DNA of 64,000 nt from Vibrio penaeicida (GTDB lineage Bacteria; Pseudomonadota; Gammaproteobacteria; Enterobacterales; Vibrionaceae), in the NCBI RefSeq assembly GCF_030689305.1, contig NZ_JAUYVM010000007.1, positions 1-64,000 of the forward strand. Reading direction: 5' to 3'. Positions 28,915 through 38,131 of the stretch are shown in pieces. Position 1 is the stretch's first letter. Each line of letters begins with the position of its first letter. The notes below the pieces were generated by a model that saw only the letters and a list, made by a program, of their open reading frames with translations, did no database searches and had not been told where the DNA came from. A program made the translations under genes and the position numbers.

Positions 28915-31113
28915 CTAAGAGGTCGTCTTAGTCGCGAGTCGGTTATGTCGACGGAGCTTCCTTTCTCCTATCAATAGCTGGAATACAGATATGACAATGA
29001 CCATGACCACAATCAGAGCGGAGGAGTAGGCGATAGCGACACCAAAGTCCCCATTTTCAACGAGCCCCACAATGTAGGCCGTTGCCATGTTCCATTCTGC
29101 GCTGACCAAGAATATGACGGCGCTGATCGACGTGATTGCACGGACAAACGAGAACACCATCGCGCTCAATATGGCGGGTCTCAAAAGTGGTAGGATAACT
29201 TTGCGTAGAGTACGCCAAGTGGTCGCCCCCAAAGTCTGAGAGGCTTCATCTAGGCTTTGATCTAATTGCGACATGGCGGCGATACCTCCTCTGACACCAA
29301 CGGGCATATTGCGGAAGACAAAACCGAGAATGAGAATTAAGGCGGTTCCCGTCATCTCTAATGGTGGGTAGTTAAATGCCATAACGTAGCTGACACCGAT
29401 AACCGTCCCCGGTATCGCAAAGCTCATCATGAGGGAGAACTCGAAAATACTTCGCCCTTTAAAATGTTGTCTGACAATTAGATAAGCAGTCAGCAATCCG
29501 ACGGCAGCGGTTAATGGAGCGGAAATCAGAGAAATTTCCATGGTTGTCCAGAAAGAATCCCAAGCAACACCCGTCCACTCGATACCCGTTTCGAGGAATT
29601 CGATACTGAAGGCGTGAGCGTAATGTTTAAGGGTGAAGCTATGATCCAGTCCCCATACATTTACGAAGCCGCCAAATATGATCATCCCATAGACAACGAC
29701 AGTAACTGACATCCACGCTAGAACGATAGTCACCGTTGCTCGTTCCGCTGGTTTTGGTAACCGGGCATGTACGCCAGAGTCTGCTTTACCCGTAACGGTC
29801 GCGTAGTTTTTACCTGATAGCCAGAGACGCTGAATCATGAAGGCCGTTAACGTAAAGCACAGAAGCACCAACGCCAAGGATGCGGCCCGAGTAGGATCAC
29901 TTTGAGCGCCAACCACCGCAAAAAATATCTCGGTAGAGAGTACGCCGTTACTGCCGCTGAGTACGAGTGGGTTACCAAAGTCAGCCATGCTTTCGATGAA
30001 TGAAACGAGAAATGCGTTGGCAATACCGGGGCGCATTAATGGTAAAGATACGTTCCAGAAAGTTTGAGCAGAGTTAGCGCGTAAGGTTTGGGATGCTTCT
30101 TCTAGTGAAGGGCTCACCCCTTCGACCACACCAATCATAATCATGAATGAAATCGGTGTGAATGAAAGCACTTGAGCGAGCCAAATCCCCTTCATACTAA
30201 ACAGCCATCGGCTGGGTTCTATCCCTAGTAGATCCGACAAAGACTCTGTAATGATGCCGCTTCGTCCAAACAAAAGAATCAGAGCCATACCGATAACAAA
30301 AGGAGGCGTGATGATGGGGAGAATGGTGGCAATACGTAGTGTTTTCTTATACTTGAAGCCAGTTCGTGTAACGACAAGTGCAAAACACAGTCCTAATAAT
30401 GTACAGGCAGTTGCGGTCGAGATTGCCAAGCCAAGTGTACGAATAGCCACGCCACAACGTGCATCACTTACGACACATGCGAGGCTCCAAACATTGTTAT
30501 GGAATAAGTTTTTCGCTAGTCCTCCCGGGTTGAATGTGCCATCCAATGTTTGAACAGAACCCGCGAACATGCTCAACACAGGGTACAGAACAAACGTTGC
30601 GACCATGACGACCAGAAAGGATATAGCGCCAATGACAAAGGCGTCGCCTTTCATTACCCCACGTTCGGCAAGCCCAAAAGAAAAAAGACCAACCATGCAC
30701 AGTCCAAAGGAGACAGCACCCGCACCGAACGGGTTTTGCCCCGGAACCTCAGGTAAGACGGCGGACAAAAATGTCCCACTCCATCCTGTCCACGAAATTG
30801 CAAAGCCTTGAAGTGTCAGCAGTGCAAGACCTGCCAATGAACCATAGATAAGCAGGCTTGTTCGTCTGTTGGATGAGACAGCCGAACAAGCCGCTACCAC
30901 GCTCAGGAGTATTACGATAGGAACAAAGATTAACCAATGTTTCCCATAAGCCAACAATTGCAATATACCCGGTGAAGATTCTTCATTACTGAATACACTT
31001 GAAATCCAGTAGAAAGAATAAAAGCCTTCTTCTTGCCTATACCAAGGGAGTATCAGAAAAGATAAAACAGCGGCGGCAACGGTTGCATATAAACGTCGAT
31101 TTTGTAACTGCAT
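28915..31113 (-). CDS. fused double-domain ABC importer permease
   Basis: 732 residues. Two binding-protein-dependent permease domains in one chain: the first about 215-430 with an EAA loop (EEASQTLRANSAQTFW), the second about 525-725 with EASQTLGATTWRTL. An extra N-terminal region of membrane segments (about 1-190) precedes them. Fused permeases of this size occur in the FbpB/AfuB group. It lies between the binding protein gene and the ATPase gene. Confidence 0.92.
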   Translation of the reverse strand: MQLQNRRLYATVAAAVLSFLILPWYRQEEGFYSFYWISSVFSNEESSPGILQLLAYGKHWLIFVPIVILLSVVAACSAVSSNRRTSLLIYGSLAGLALLTLQGFAISWTGWSGTFLSAVLPEVPGQNPFGAGAVSFGLCMVGLFSFGLAERGVMKGDAFVIGAISFLVVMVATFVLYPVLSMFAGSVQTLDGTFNPGGLAKNLFHNNVWSLACVVSDARCGVAIRTLGLAISTATACTLLGLCFALVVTRTGFKYKKTLRIATILPIITPPFVIGMALILLFGRSGIITESLSDLLGIEPSRWLFSMKGIWLAQVLSFTPISFMIMIGVVEGVSPSLEEASQTLRANSAQTFWNVSLPLMRPGIANAFLVSFIESMADFGNPLVLSGSNGVLSTEIFFAVVGAQSDPTRAASLALVLLCFTLTAFMIQRLWLSGKNYATVTGKADSGVHARLPKPAERATVTIVLAWMSVTVVVYGMIIFGGFVNVWGLDHSFTLKHYAHAFSIEFLETGIEWTGVAWDSFWTTMEISLISAPLTAAVGLLTAYLIVRQHFKGRSIFEFSLMMSFAIPGTVIGVSYVMAFNYPPLEMTGTALILILGFVFRNMPVGVRGGIAAMSQLDQSLDEASQTLGATTWRTLRKVILPLLRPAILSAMVFSFVRAITSISAVIFLVSAEWNMATAYIVGLVENGDFGVAIAYSSALIVVMVIVISVFQLLIGERKLRRHNRLATKTTS

Positions 31114-31210
31114 TCGTTTCCCTCACATTTTTATTGATGTGCACAGAATGCTCCTTACAACAGTGAGCATTCCGTACCACGAAATGAATTTTTAAAGTGG
31201 AGTCGCAGAG

Positions 31211-32236
31211 TTACTTGGCAAATGCGCCAACTTCCGCGTCCCAACGAGAGAGGAGACGAATTCGTGTTTCTGAAGACCCGTAGGTTACAAAGTCAAAGTC
31301 AATCAACTTAGTGTCTTCTAGCCTTGGTGCTTTTTCTGGAATAATGGATGCCTTGTTGGAGGGAAGTTGATACGAGCCAACATCTTTTAAGCGACTTTGT
31401 GCTTCTGGAGTTAACACCCAGTCATAGAACTGGCGAGCGTTTTCACCGTTTCTAGCTCCTTTAATAATTGACATAGAGCCGATTTCATAGCCCGTTCCTT
31501 CACAAGGAGCGACAGTTTCAATAGGGAACCCTTTAACCGATTGCTTTATCGCATCATGAAGATAAACAATGGCAACCGCGTTTTCCCCACGAGCAGCCGA
31601 TTTAACAGGAGCAGAACCTGATTTAGTGTACTGCGAGACATTTTCATTCATCTTCATTAAGTACAGGTAAGCTTCATTTTCACCCATAAGTTGACTTAAT
31701 GTCGCCAGTACGGAATAAGCTGTGCCTGATGAATTAGGGTTAGCAACTTGGATTTCTCCTTCAAGTTTAGGATTTAGTAAATCTTCCCAGCATTTAGGAG
31801 GTTCTATACCTTTTTTGGCTAACAGTTCCGTGTTGTAGGCAATACCCAAAACACCCGAATAGACACCGACCGTTCTATAATTGGCACTTTCTGCTTGTGA
31901 AACAGCCCAATCGTGCAGATCTGGTAAATGTTTCGATTTGTACGGTTCTGTTAGGCTCAGTTCTGCTGCCTGCAAATGCGGCTCACCTGTTCCACCCCAC
32001 CAGATGTCTAGCTTAGGGTTACGTGCCTCGGCTCTCACTCGAGCAAAAACTTCCCCAGACGACAGGCGAACCATGTTCACATCCACACCGGTCTTTTCAC
32101 TGAACCCTTTTGCAAGGGACTCACATACATCAACTGTCGCAGAACAAACCAAATTGAGTTTGCCTTCAGCATACGCATTGTGAGTAACACCAGTTAAAGC
32201 TATCGCGGTTAATGTTGCACTTAACTTGTATTTCAT
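31211..32236 (-). CDS. AfuA/FbpA-like periplasmic substrate-binding protein
   Basis: 341 residues from the ATG of MKYKLSATLT, with GGAGGAAG upstream; 18 extra upstream codons cross the promoter. A signal peptide is cleaved after NAYA (residue 23). The mature protein resembles AfuA of Actinobacillus (QYTKSG, SAARGE, PCEGTGYE segments), which binds cyclic hexose and heptose phosphates, more than the Tyr-Tyr iron site of true FbpA. A sugar-phosphate ligand is therefore the favoured guess; Fe(III) or another phosphorylated solute remains possible. Confidence 0.88.
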   Translation of the reverse strand: MKYKLSATLTAIALTGVTHNAYAEGKLNLVCSATVDVCESLAKGFSEKTGVDVNMVRLSSGEVFARVRAEARNPKLDIWWGGTGEPHLQAAELSLTEPYKSKHLPDLHDWAVSQAESANYRTVGVYSGVLGIAYNTELLAKKGIEPPKCWEDLLNPKLEGEIQVANPNSSGTAYSVLATLSQLMGENEAYLYLMKMNENVSQYTKSGSAPVKSAARGENAVAIVYLHDAIKQSVKGFPIETVAPCEGTGYEIGSMSIIKGARNGENARQFYDWVLTPEAQSRLKDVGSYQLPSNKASIIPEKAPRLEDTKLIDFDFVTYGSSETRIRLLSRWDAEVGAFAK

Positions 32237-32274
32237 ACGTCTTCCTCCATGAAGAATAGATATCCAATCCATTG

Positions 32275-32290
32275 GTGCACTCGTGTGCAC
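32275..32290. promoter_or_regulatory. candidate LacI-family operator A
   Basis: GTGCAC-TCGT-GTGCAC, an imperfect 16-bp palindrome 39 bases before the binding-protein start. LacI-type repressors use 14-20 bp palindromes in this position. Confidence 0.4.
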
Positions 32291-32313
32291 TGATTAAAAT
32301 GTAATCAATCAAT

Positions 32314-32331
32314 AAGGTTGATGTCAACCTT
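32314..32331. promoter_or_regulatory. candidate LacI-family operator B
   Basis: AAGGTTGA-TG-TCAACCTT, perfect 8-bp arms, in the divergent region between the ABC operon and its LacI-type regulator. This is the better candidate for the regulator's site. Confidence 0.5.
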
Positions 32332-32468
32332 TTAAACAAATTTTTAACAACTATTTAATCTTTGTTGTAATATAGATTTATCTAAACCATGATGGATTTT
32401 TGTACCGATTTGGTCGGTTTTTTTAGAGCTGTATTTAGTCAACTAATGCATTTCTTTAGTGAGTTGTT

Positions 32469-33479
32469 ATGGGAATAAAATCAGTAAAAACAAAAGTAAA
32501 GGTGACCTCTAGCGCTGTCGCTGAGTTGGCGGGTGTGTCTCGTTCAGCGGTTTCGAGAACTTTTTCTGGTGGGAAGGTATCTCAAGCAACACGCGAGAAA
32601 GTTCTCAAAGCCGCAGAAGAGCTTGGCTATGAAGAAAACCGGTTAGCCAAAGGCTTGATTAAAGGGAAAAGTGGTATCGTGTGCATTGTTGCTGATCATA
32701 TTGTTCAGCCGTGGCATTCAAAACTGTGTGATGCGTTGATTGAAAGCATTCAAAATAGCGGCCGGGCTGCTTTTGTTATCACTTCGGGCTCAGGGGACGC
32801 AGAAAATGCGCTAAAGCGCACCATTCATTTTCGTGCAGAAGCCACTATTATACTGTCGGGTTCTCCATCTCGCTCGGTAGTCGAAGCGTGTATCCGGTTT
32901 GGTCAAAGGTTGATACTGCTGGATCGAGAAGAGACATTTGAAAACTGCCTAAATATTCGCCCAGATAACCTCGCGGCAGCTGAACGAGTTTGCCAATTAT
33001 TTTTGAGAGCAGGATTTAGCAAAGTGGCATTTGCGAAATCTCAGTCGAGTTCTCAAGGCTTAACAGAGCGCATGGAAGCCTTTCAATTAGAGGCAAAGAA
33101 GAAATCGTTGAATACGCAATTCTTCGAGATAGGTGAGACAAGCTATGAAGGCGGGTGTCAACTGGCTAATGAAATACTCAGCCACGTCGACTTACCTGAA
33201 GCGGTATTTTGTGCATCAGATTTACTGGCATGTGGATTCATCGATACGGCTCGTAAGAAATTTGGCCTCGACATCCCTAGAGATATCAGTGTTGTCGGGT
33301 ATGATGATATTGATCAGGCGAGTTGGGCGGGGTATGACTTAACGACTTTCCATCAGCCGCCAGAAGAGATTGCACGCCTTGCTGTCGATTTTATCAATGA
33401 AGAACAACCGAGTAAGACCGTACGCATCAAATCTCGATTTATTGTGCGCTCTACGGTACGTACGAAAATGCATGGATAA
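32469..33479 (+). CDS. LacI/GalR-family transcriptional regulator
   Basis: 336 residues. N-terminal helix-turn-helix and hinge (about 14-66; VAELAGVSRSAVSRTFSGG) and a periplasmic-binding-protein-like effector domain ending in DLTTFHQPPEEIARLA. Divergently transcribed from the ABC operon with palindromes in between, so it very likely controls that operon in response to the transported compound or its metabolite. Confidence 0.92.
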   Translation: MGIKSVKTKVKVTSSAVAELAGVSRSAVSRTFSGGKVSQATREKVLKAAEELGYEENRLAKGLIKGKSGIVCIVADHIVQPWHSKLCDALIESIQNSGRAAFVITSGSGDAENALKRTIHFRAEATIILSGSPSRSVVEACIRFGQRLILLDREETFENCLNIRPDNLAAAERVCQLFLRAGFSKVAFAKSQSSSQGLTERMEAFQLEAKKKSLNTQFFEIGETSYEGGCQLANEILSHVDLPEAVFCASDLLACGFIDTARKKFGLDIPRDISVVGYDDIDQASWAGYDLTTFHQPPEEIARLAVDFINEEQPSKTVRIKSRFIVRSTVRTKMHG

Positions 33480-33480
33480 G

Positions 33481-33503
33481 AAAAATCCCGGCATTTAGCC
33501 GGG
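33481..33503 (-). terminator. terminator of dps
   Basis: Stem CCCGGC (33487-33492) / GCCGGG (33498-33503). Read on the minus strand it is followed by ATTTTT, so it suits dps; on the plus strand no T run follows for the LacI-type gene. Confidence 0.65.
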
Positions 33504-33581
33504 TAAAGAGGGGGAACTCTAAAGCGGGTAAATTACCCAAATAGTGCAAGGATTATGTTCTAAGGCTCGGGTCTACAGACC

Positions 33582-34052
33582 TTACTGAAGCCAAGCGTTC
33601 AGCATCCACACAAGTTTTTCTTGTTCACGGATGTAATCACCCATTTGTGCGGCAGTGCCTTCATCGTCTGCGTCGCCTGCTACTGCAAGAATGTCGCGTT
33701 GCTGACGGATAAGTTTCCCGAAACCATTCACAAGCCCAGTCATTGTGCTCTGGCCATCAAATGCTTGAGTGTGTTCTTCTATCGTGCTGACTTCTAAGTA
33801 TTCCGAGAAGCTATGCAGCGGTGTGTGCCCAAGTGTTAAGATACGTTCAGCGATTTCATCCACTTTGGTTTGTAAGTCAGTGTAGATTTCTTCAAATTTT
33901 TCATGCAATTCGAAAAACGCATGACCTTTGATGTTCCAGTGATAGCCGCGGCTGTTCATGTACAGCACCTGATAATTGGCGAGTAGCTGATTCAGAGCTT
34001 GTGCTAGGTCTTCTGATTGTTGTTGGTCTAAACCGATAAGTGTCGTATTCAT
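33582..34052 (-). CDS. dps: Dps ferritin-like DNA-protection protein
   Basis: 156 residues of the four-helix Dps fold. The inter-subunit ferroxidase residues are H38, H50 and E54, matching the family spacing H-x11-H-x3-D/E. Stores iron by consuming peroxide and protects DNA in starvation. The N-terminal tail is short and not Lys-rich, so direct DNA binding may be weak. Lies downstream of the LysR gene on the same strand, with a palindrome at 34146-34164 between them. Confidence 0.94.
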   Translation of the reverse strand: MNTTLIGLDQQQSEDLAQALNQLLANYQVLYMNSRGYHWNIKGHAFFELHEKFEEIYTDLQTKVDEIAERILTLGHTPLHSFSEYLEVSTIEEHTQAFDGQSTMTGLVNGFGKLIRQQRDILAVAGDADDEGTAAQMGDYIREQEKLVWMLNAWLQ

Positions 34053-34145
34053 AATGCTCTCCCAATGTTTTGAATGTTCTTCTTGGCTATGGGAGTAGAA
34101 TAGCTATATTTTATTTTTTGATAAAATCGATTGTAATTATGAATT

Positions 34146-34164
34146 CAATAGCTAAAAGCTATTG
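34146..34164. promoter_or_regulatory. palindrome upstream of dps
   Basis: CAATAGCT-AAA-AGCTATTG, perfect 8-bp arms, 94 bases before the dps ATG. There is no T run on the minus strand, so an operator in the dps promoter region is more likely than a lysR terminator. Confidence 0.4.
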
Positions 34165-34177
34165 TTTAAAGTAGACC

Positions 34178-35008
34178 CTAGTTTCGATTTAGCGTTTTCA
34201 ATACTAATTGAAGGGCTGGATTAAGGCTGGTATTGGTTGGATAGCACAGCCCGATCCGACGAAACATCCTTGGACCATTTAATGCCTTGGTGACCAGCAT
34301 GTTAGACGCTTCTAATACACCCGTTGGCAGAAACGAAATACCCACTCCCGCCTGTGCCAAGTGCATGACTTGTGTTTTATGCTCAGCTTTAGCAACCAAA
34401 TTGACAGCAAGCCCATCACAGGCAAGTAGCCCAACGGTTTGCTGGTGGGCTTCACACGGTGGGCATTCGATGAAATCATGTTGATGTAACTGATTTAAAT
34501 CCACTGCGTCTTGATTGGCTAAAGGGTGATCGGACAGCATGCAAAGGACGTAGTCTTCCTCCCAAAGTGGCGAGAAGATTTCGTCTTCTTGCTGAAACAT
34601 ATCCAAAGAGATTCGCGCATCATAATCTGCGTTATGATCCACCAGTTCAATGAGTAAGCTTGGAGCGTGCTTGGCAAGCTTAGCCAGCAGTTTTGCCAGT
34701 TCTGATTGACTGATGTCTGGAAAGGTAGCGAGTTTAATTGGTAGGCATTGATTGCGTTCTTGGAACAGCGAAGGCAGCTTTTGCACGTCATGTAGTAAGC
34801 GGATTGCCAGCGGGTAAAGGTGATGAGCCTCGTCGGTCAGGTTGACCCCTTTTTTGTGCCTAACAAAGAGAGATGTATTCAATTCCTCTTCTAACTGCTT
34901 AATAGCATTAGAGATAGAGGGCTGGGAGACGAAGCAGCGTTCTGCAGCGAGTGTAATGTTCTTCTCTTCGTAAACCGCAACAAAGCTTTTCAGTAAACGC
35001 AAATCCAT
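34178..35008 (-). CDS. LysR-family transcriptional regulator
   Basis: 276 residues. N-terminal winged helix (about 1-60; CFVSQPSISNAIKQLEEEL) and a type-2 periplasmic-binding effector domain. Somewhat shorter than the usual 290-310. Divergent from the SDR gene with an ATAA-N7-TTAT motif in the shared region, the standard layout for LysR regulators controlling a neighbour. The inducer is unknown. Confidence 0.92.
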   Translation of the reverse strand: MDLRLLKSFVAVYEEKNITLAAERCFVSQPSISNAIKQLEEELNTSLFVRHKKGVNLTDEAHHLYPLAIRLLHDVQKLPSLFQERNQCLPIKLATFPDISQSELAKLLAKLAKHAPSLLIELVDHNADYDARISLDMFQQEDEIFSPLWEEDYVLCMLSDHPLANQDAVDLNQLHQHDFIECPPCEAHQQTVGLLACDGLAVNLVAKAEHKTQVMHLAQAGVGISFLPTGVLEASNMLVTKALNGPRMFRRIGLCYPTNTSLNPALQLVLKTLNRN

Positions 35009-35030
35009 AGTGGTCTTCTCATTATTATCT

Positions 35031-35045
35031 ATAACTTAAACTTAT
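35031..35045. promoter_or_regulatory. candidate LysR-regulator binding site
   Basis: ATAA-CTTAAAC-TTAT fits the ATAA-N7-TTAT form of LysR boxes. It lies 23 bases before the lysR start and 89 before the SDR start. Confidence 0.45.
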
Positions 35046-35133
35046 CATAAACCTCAGAAAACGATATTTATCATTTATTTCTCTTATCCATATAGTGTCC
35101 TCCGTTCCCGTGAAACAGATAGAGAGAAAGAAA

Positions 35134-35853
35134 ATGTCGAAGTTAATAGTAATTACTGGTGCAAGTTCAGGTATTGGTGAAGCCACCGCGAAAAAGTTGT
35201 CAGCAGAAGGCTACTCTTTGCTTTTACTGGCACGCCGAATTGAGAAACTGGAAGCACTAAACCTGCCTAACACTTTGTGCCGAAAGGTTGATGTGACCGA
35301 TGTGAAAAGCTTTGAAGCCGCAATTGTGGAAGCGGAAGAGGCGTTTGGCCCGGTTGATGGTTTGATCAACAACGCAGGTGTGATGTTGTTGGGTAATGCG
35401 CACGAGCAAGATCCGCAAGAGTGGAAAACCATGTTTGATGTGAACGTGATGGGTTTGTTGAATGGTATCCACGTGGTACTGGCGAAAATGAAAGCTCGCA
35501 AAACGGGTACCGTCATCAACATCAGTAGCATTGCTGGTCGCAAAACCTTTCCTAGTCATTCTGCATACTGCGGCACTAAGTTTGCCGTGCATGCCATTAC
35601 GGAAAACACTCGTGAAGAAGTGGCTGATGACAGCGTTCGGATGATCACCATTGCACCAGGCGCCGTTGAAACTGAGCTATTGAGCCATACGACCAGCGAT
35701 GACATCAAAGCGGGCTATGAAGAGTGGAAAGAGGGCATGGGCGGTGTGATTGTGCCAGAAGATATCGCTAATGCGATCAGTTATGCCTACAACCAACCAC
35801 AAAATGTATGTGTGCGTGAAATCGTTATCGCCGCTACGCGTCAGCCAGCGTAA
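35134..35853 (+). CDS. short-chain dehydrogenase/reductase (classical SDR)
   Basis: 239 residues from the ATG of MSKLIVITG, which has GAGAAAG upstream; the frame extends 13 codons from a GTG. Cofactor motif TGASSGIG (9-16), NNAG (79-82), active-site serine about 131 and YxxxK as Y145-K149. The group resembles YdfG-like serine/3-hydroxy-acid or clavaldehyde-type SDRs with NADP preference. The substrate is not determinable. Probably controlled by the divergent LysR protein. Confidence 0.9.
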   Translation: MSKLIVITGASSGIGEATAKKLSAEGYSLLLLARRIEKLEALNLPNTLCRKVDVTDVKSFEAAIVEAEEAFGPVDGLINNAGVMLLGNAHEQDPQEWKTMFDVNVMGLLNGIHVVLAKMKARKTGTVINISSIAGRKTFPSHSAYCGTKFAVHAITENTREEVADDSVRMITIAPGAVETELLSHTTSDDIKAGYEEWKEGMGGVIVPEDIANAISYAYNQPQNVCVREIVIAATRQPA

Positions 35854-35978
35854 TGTGAGCTGTTCTAACAAACAGAAAATACTCACCTGTTTCTGACCGA
35901 GAGTTCCCTTTTTCTGACGGTTGGTAACATAGTACTCCCGGCTTTTACTGATATATTTGGGGAAGTTGGGAGTATGTT

Positions 35979-36998
35979 ATGCAACAAAGAATTTTCTATT
36001 TTGACCTATTGCGATGCGTTGCGGCGGTTGCTGTTGTCGCAATTCATGTTCTTGGTCCGTATCGTCACTTACTCGGGGAGACCTCGATAGGTCACTGGCT
36101 TAGTGCGATAACCTTGAATAGCGCTATTCGTTGGGCTGTTCCTATTTTTATCATGATTACAGGAGCGTTGCTGCTCAGTGATCAACGCCCATTTAATTTG
36201 CGTTATTACGTTCAAAGGCGGGTGGTGAAGGTGGTTGTGCCGTTTGTGGTTTGGTCGTTTATTTTCGCTGTAATTGCCTCTTATTCCCTAACGGATGGAT
36301 TGAGTCGTAATGTACTAATAGAAAAAGTCACGGCGTTTTTTTATCACGAAACCTATTACCATCTTGGCTTTTTTTATTATTTTATCCCGTTGTATTTTGT
36401 TGCCCCATTTCTGACTCACTTGGTTCAACACGCTGACCGCCCTCCGCTGATTGCTTTGCTGGGGGTTTGGATGATAACCACAACGCTGAATCTGTTTTTT
36501 ATTGATGGATTGTGGTCAAACGACTTGTGGCTTTTTTCCGGATACCTACTTCTAGGTTATTTGTTGTTTAAGCAAGAGAGCGTGCCTTTGTCTTTCGTTT
36601 TACTGCTGGGAACAGTGGCGATAGCAGCGATTGCTTGTAATGCCTATCAAGTGATTACATTGAGTTTAGAAGCAGAACAATATCGAGTTGGGCGATGGCT
36701 GTCGTACAAAACCATTAACACCGTGATGGAAGCTGCGGCGCTGTTTTTATTGGTGAGATACTTTGCCCCCAAGCTAAGTGACAAAGCGAAACGTTTGGTT
36801 TCGTTTGTCAGTCGTCATAGCTTAGGGATTTATCTTATGCACCCATTAATGCTTTTACCCCTGTACCAGTGGCAATGGTACGAAGGCAATCATCCATTAT
36901 GGGTGATCCCACTGTGGACGTTTATTGGATTCTTTGGCGCGTTATTGATGAGCTGGGGGCTGTCTAAGTCAAGCCATACAAGATGGTTGGTACCATAG
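35979..36998 (+). CDS. acyltransferase-3 family membrane protein (WecH/YiaH-like)
   Basis: 339 residues with about ten membrane helices. The N-terminus has the family's FDLLRCVAAVAVVAIH segment with the catalytic-type histidine, and the C-terminus has the SLGIYLMHPL motif. These proteins O-acetylate surface glycans such as enterobacterial common antigen or O-antigen. It stands alone between the SDR gene and yhhM, so the acceptor is unknown. Confidence 0.9.
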   Translation: MQQRIFYFDLLRCVAAVAVVAIHVLGPYRHLLGETSIGHWLSAITLNSAIRWAVPIFIMITGALLLSDQRPFNLRYYVQRRVVKVVVPFVVWSFIFAVIASYSLTDGLSRNVLIEKVTAFFYHETYYHLGFFYYFIPLYFVAPFLTHLVQHADRPPLIALLGVWMITTTLNLFFIDGLWSNDLWLFSGYLLLGYLLFKQESVPLSFVLLLGTVAIAAIACNAYQVITLSLEAEQYRVGRWLSYKTINTVMEAAALFLLVRYFAPKLSDKAKRLVSFVSRHSLGIYLMHPLMLLPLYQWQWYEGNHPLWVIPLWTFIGFFGALLMSWGLSKSSHTRWLVP

Positions 36999-37032
36999 AA
37001 ACAGTGTCGCTATCGAACTGGGTCAACAGGCC

Positions 37033-37362
37033 CTAACGCTTTAAAGCAAAATGCATGAACTTCTGACCTTTATAAGTCAGCGTTCCTTTGTCACCTGGGT
37101 TTAGAGCGTGATAGTAGTGAACACCAATTTGGAATTCACGTTTAGGACCGACTTTACCTTTTTGGATGTAGATCCAATATTCTTGAGATTCTTCACCTTC
37201 TTTAGGGTCGGGAACATCAATGATTTGTTTGTCTAAAACGGTCACTTCCGTTGTTTGCTCTGGCGCATCTTCACCAAACGTATGGCGTTTTTGAAATTGA
37301 ACAAAAAACCAACCTGCAGCAAGCGCGAGAAGGATCAATAGGGCAAACAGAGTAAGAGGCAT
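37033..37362 (-). CDS. yhhM: DUF2500 protein YhhM
   Basis: 109 residues. An N-terminal membrane helix (about 2-21) is followed by a small beta-rich DUF2500 domain with EYWIYIQ and LNPGDKGTLTYKG segments. In E. coli yhhM lies beside yhhL, yhhN and rsmD; here the same genes are nearby but separated by insertions. Function unknown. Confidence 0.88.
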   Translation of the reverse strand: MPLTLFALLILLALAAGWFFVQFQKRHTFGEDAPEQTTEVTVLDKQIIDVPDPKEGEESQEYWIYIQKGKVGPKREFQIGVHYYHALNPGDKGTLTYKGQKFMHFALKR

Positions 37363-37596
37363 GAGGAAATATCATCTATGAAACACAATGGTGTTCAATT
37401 TTACTCTTACCAGACGCTTCGTCATAGGAATGCGACACAAATCGTGATCTAGCTAGAGAATTTGTTGCGGTAAATGCGCTAAATTCAAACGAGGATAGCC
37501 ATAAAACAGCGAGTTAGGTATATGCTGGGCAATAGGTTATGAAACTGGTTGTGTTGGTGGAAAGTTGTGCCAACTACCCAGTAGGGAGGGACGGTA

Positions 37597-37962
37597 ATGT
37601 CAGATATTGAAAAAGTCGTGACAAAGACCCGCAGGCTGGAAAAGTTGCTTAGGCAGCAATACCACGCATCTGGTGGGACGATGGAGCAGTTGATTTCAAG
37701 CTGCGAAGAACGATTACCTCATGACGTGATCGACAAATTACGCACAGTAGCGGCAACAAGGGATTCGCTTGTTAACGAACATATAGAAGAGCTTGATGAT
37801 TCCATTCGCTTTTTGAAGCTGTGTGATGAATGTGAGAAAGAGCTGACACCGAGAAGTGGTCGATTTATTTGGGGGGTGGCACTGAGTTTAATGGTTGTGA
37901 TTACACTAGTGGCTCTAAGTTTCTATTACGCGCACTGGCAAGAACTCAGTAAACACCTTTAA
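37597..37962 (+). CDS. small single-pass membrane protein, unknown
   Basis: 121 residues, not recognised. A charged, mostly helical cytoplasmic region (1-88) with three cysteines (C36, C76, C79; CDEC) precedes one C-terminal membrane helix (about 91-112), so it is probably tail-anchored. A strong RBS (GGGAGGG) precedes the ATG and a strong terminator follows, which supports a real gene. Confidence 0.75.
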   Translation: MSDIEKVVTKTRRLEKLLRQQYHASGGTMEQLISSCEERLPHDVIDKLRTVAATRDSLVNEHIEELDDSIRFLKLCDECEKELTPRSGRFIWGVALSLMVVITLVALSFYYAHWQELSKHL

Positions 37963-37980
37963 ACAACAGAATTTGAACGA

Positions 37981-38017
37981 ATAAAAAAGGGTAACGCATT
38001 GCGTTACCCTTTTTTAT
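37981..38017. terminator. strong bidirectional terminator
   Basis: A 15-bp perfect stem AAAAAAGGGTAACGC (37983-37997) / GCGTTACCCTTTTTT (38001-38015) with a 3-base loop. Serves the plus-strand small membrane protein and the minus-strand 27-residue peptide gene. Confidence 0.93.
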
Positions 38018-38047
38018 TCGTTCCATCATGAAATGATTCGCTGGAAC

Positions 38048-38131
38048 TTAAATGTAAAGCATTGGCAGCGTCATTAAACCAACAACTACTGCAATCATTA
38101 CAAGTCCTTGTCTTTGTGAAGACGTAATCAT
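38048..38131 (-). CDS. 27-residue hydrophobic micropeptide
   Basis: ATG at 38131, stop TAA at 38048-38050. The peptide begins MITSSQRQG and continues as an 18-residue hydrophobic stretch (about 10-27), long enough for one membrane helix, ending in LYI. TAGGAGC lies eight bases before the start. TTGATC and TATTCT boxes, 18 bases apart, lie further upstream, and the strong terminator at 37981-38017 follows. This is a complete small gene, comparable to the single-helix membrane micropeptides of E. coli. Function unknown. Confidence 0.7.
   Translation of the reverse strand: MITSSQRQGLVMIAVVVGLMTLPMLYI

Noticed and set aside
31211..32236. True FbpA ferric-iron binding protein
   Set aside because: Segments resemble AfuA more, no Fur-like box was seen in the promoter, and the operon has a LacI regulator and a phosphatase. 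Not excluded.
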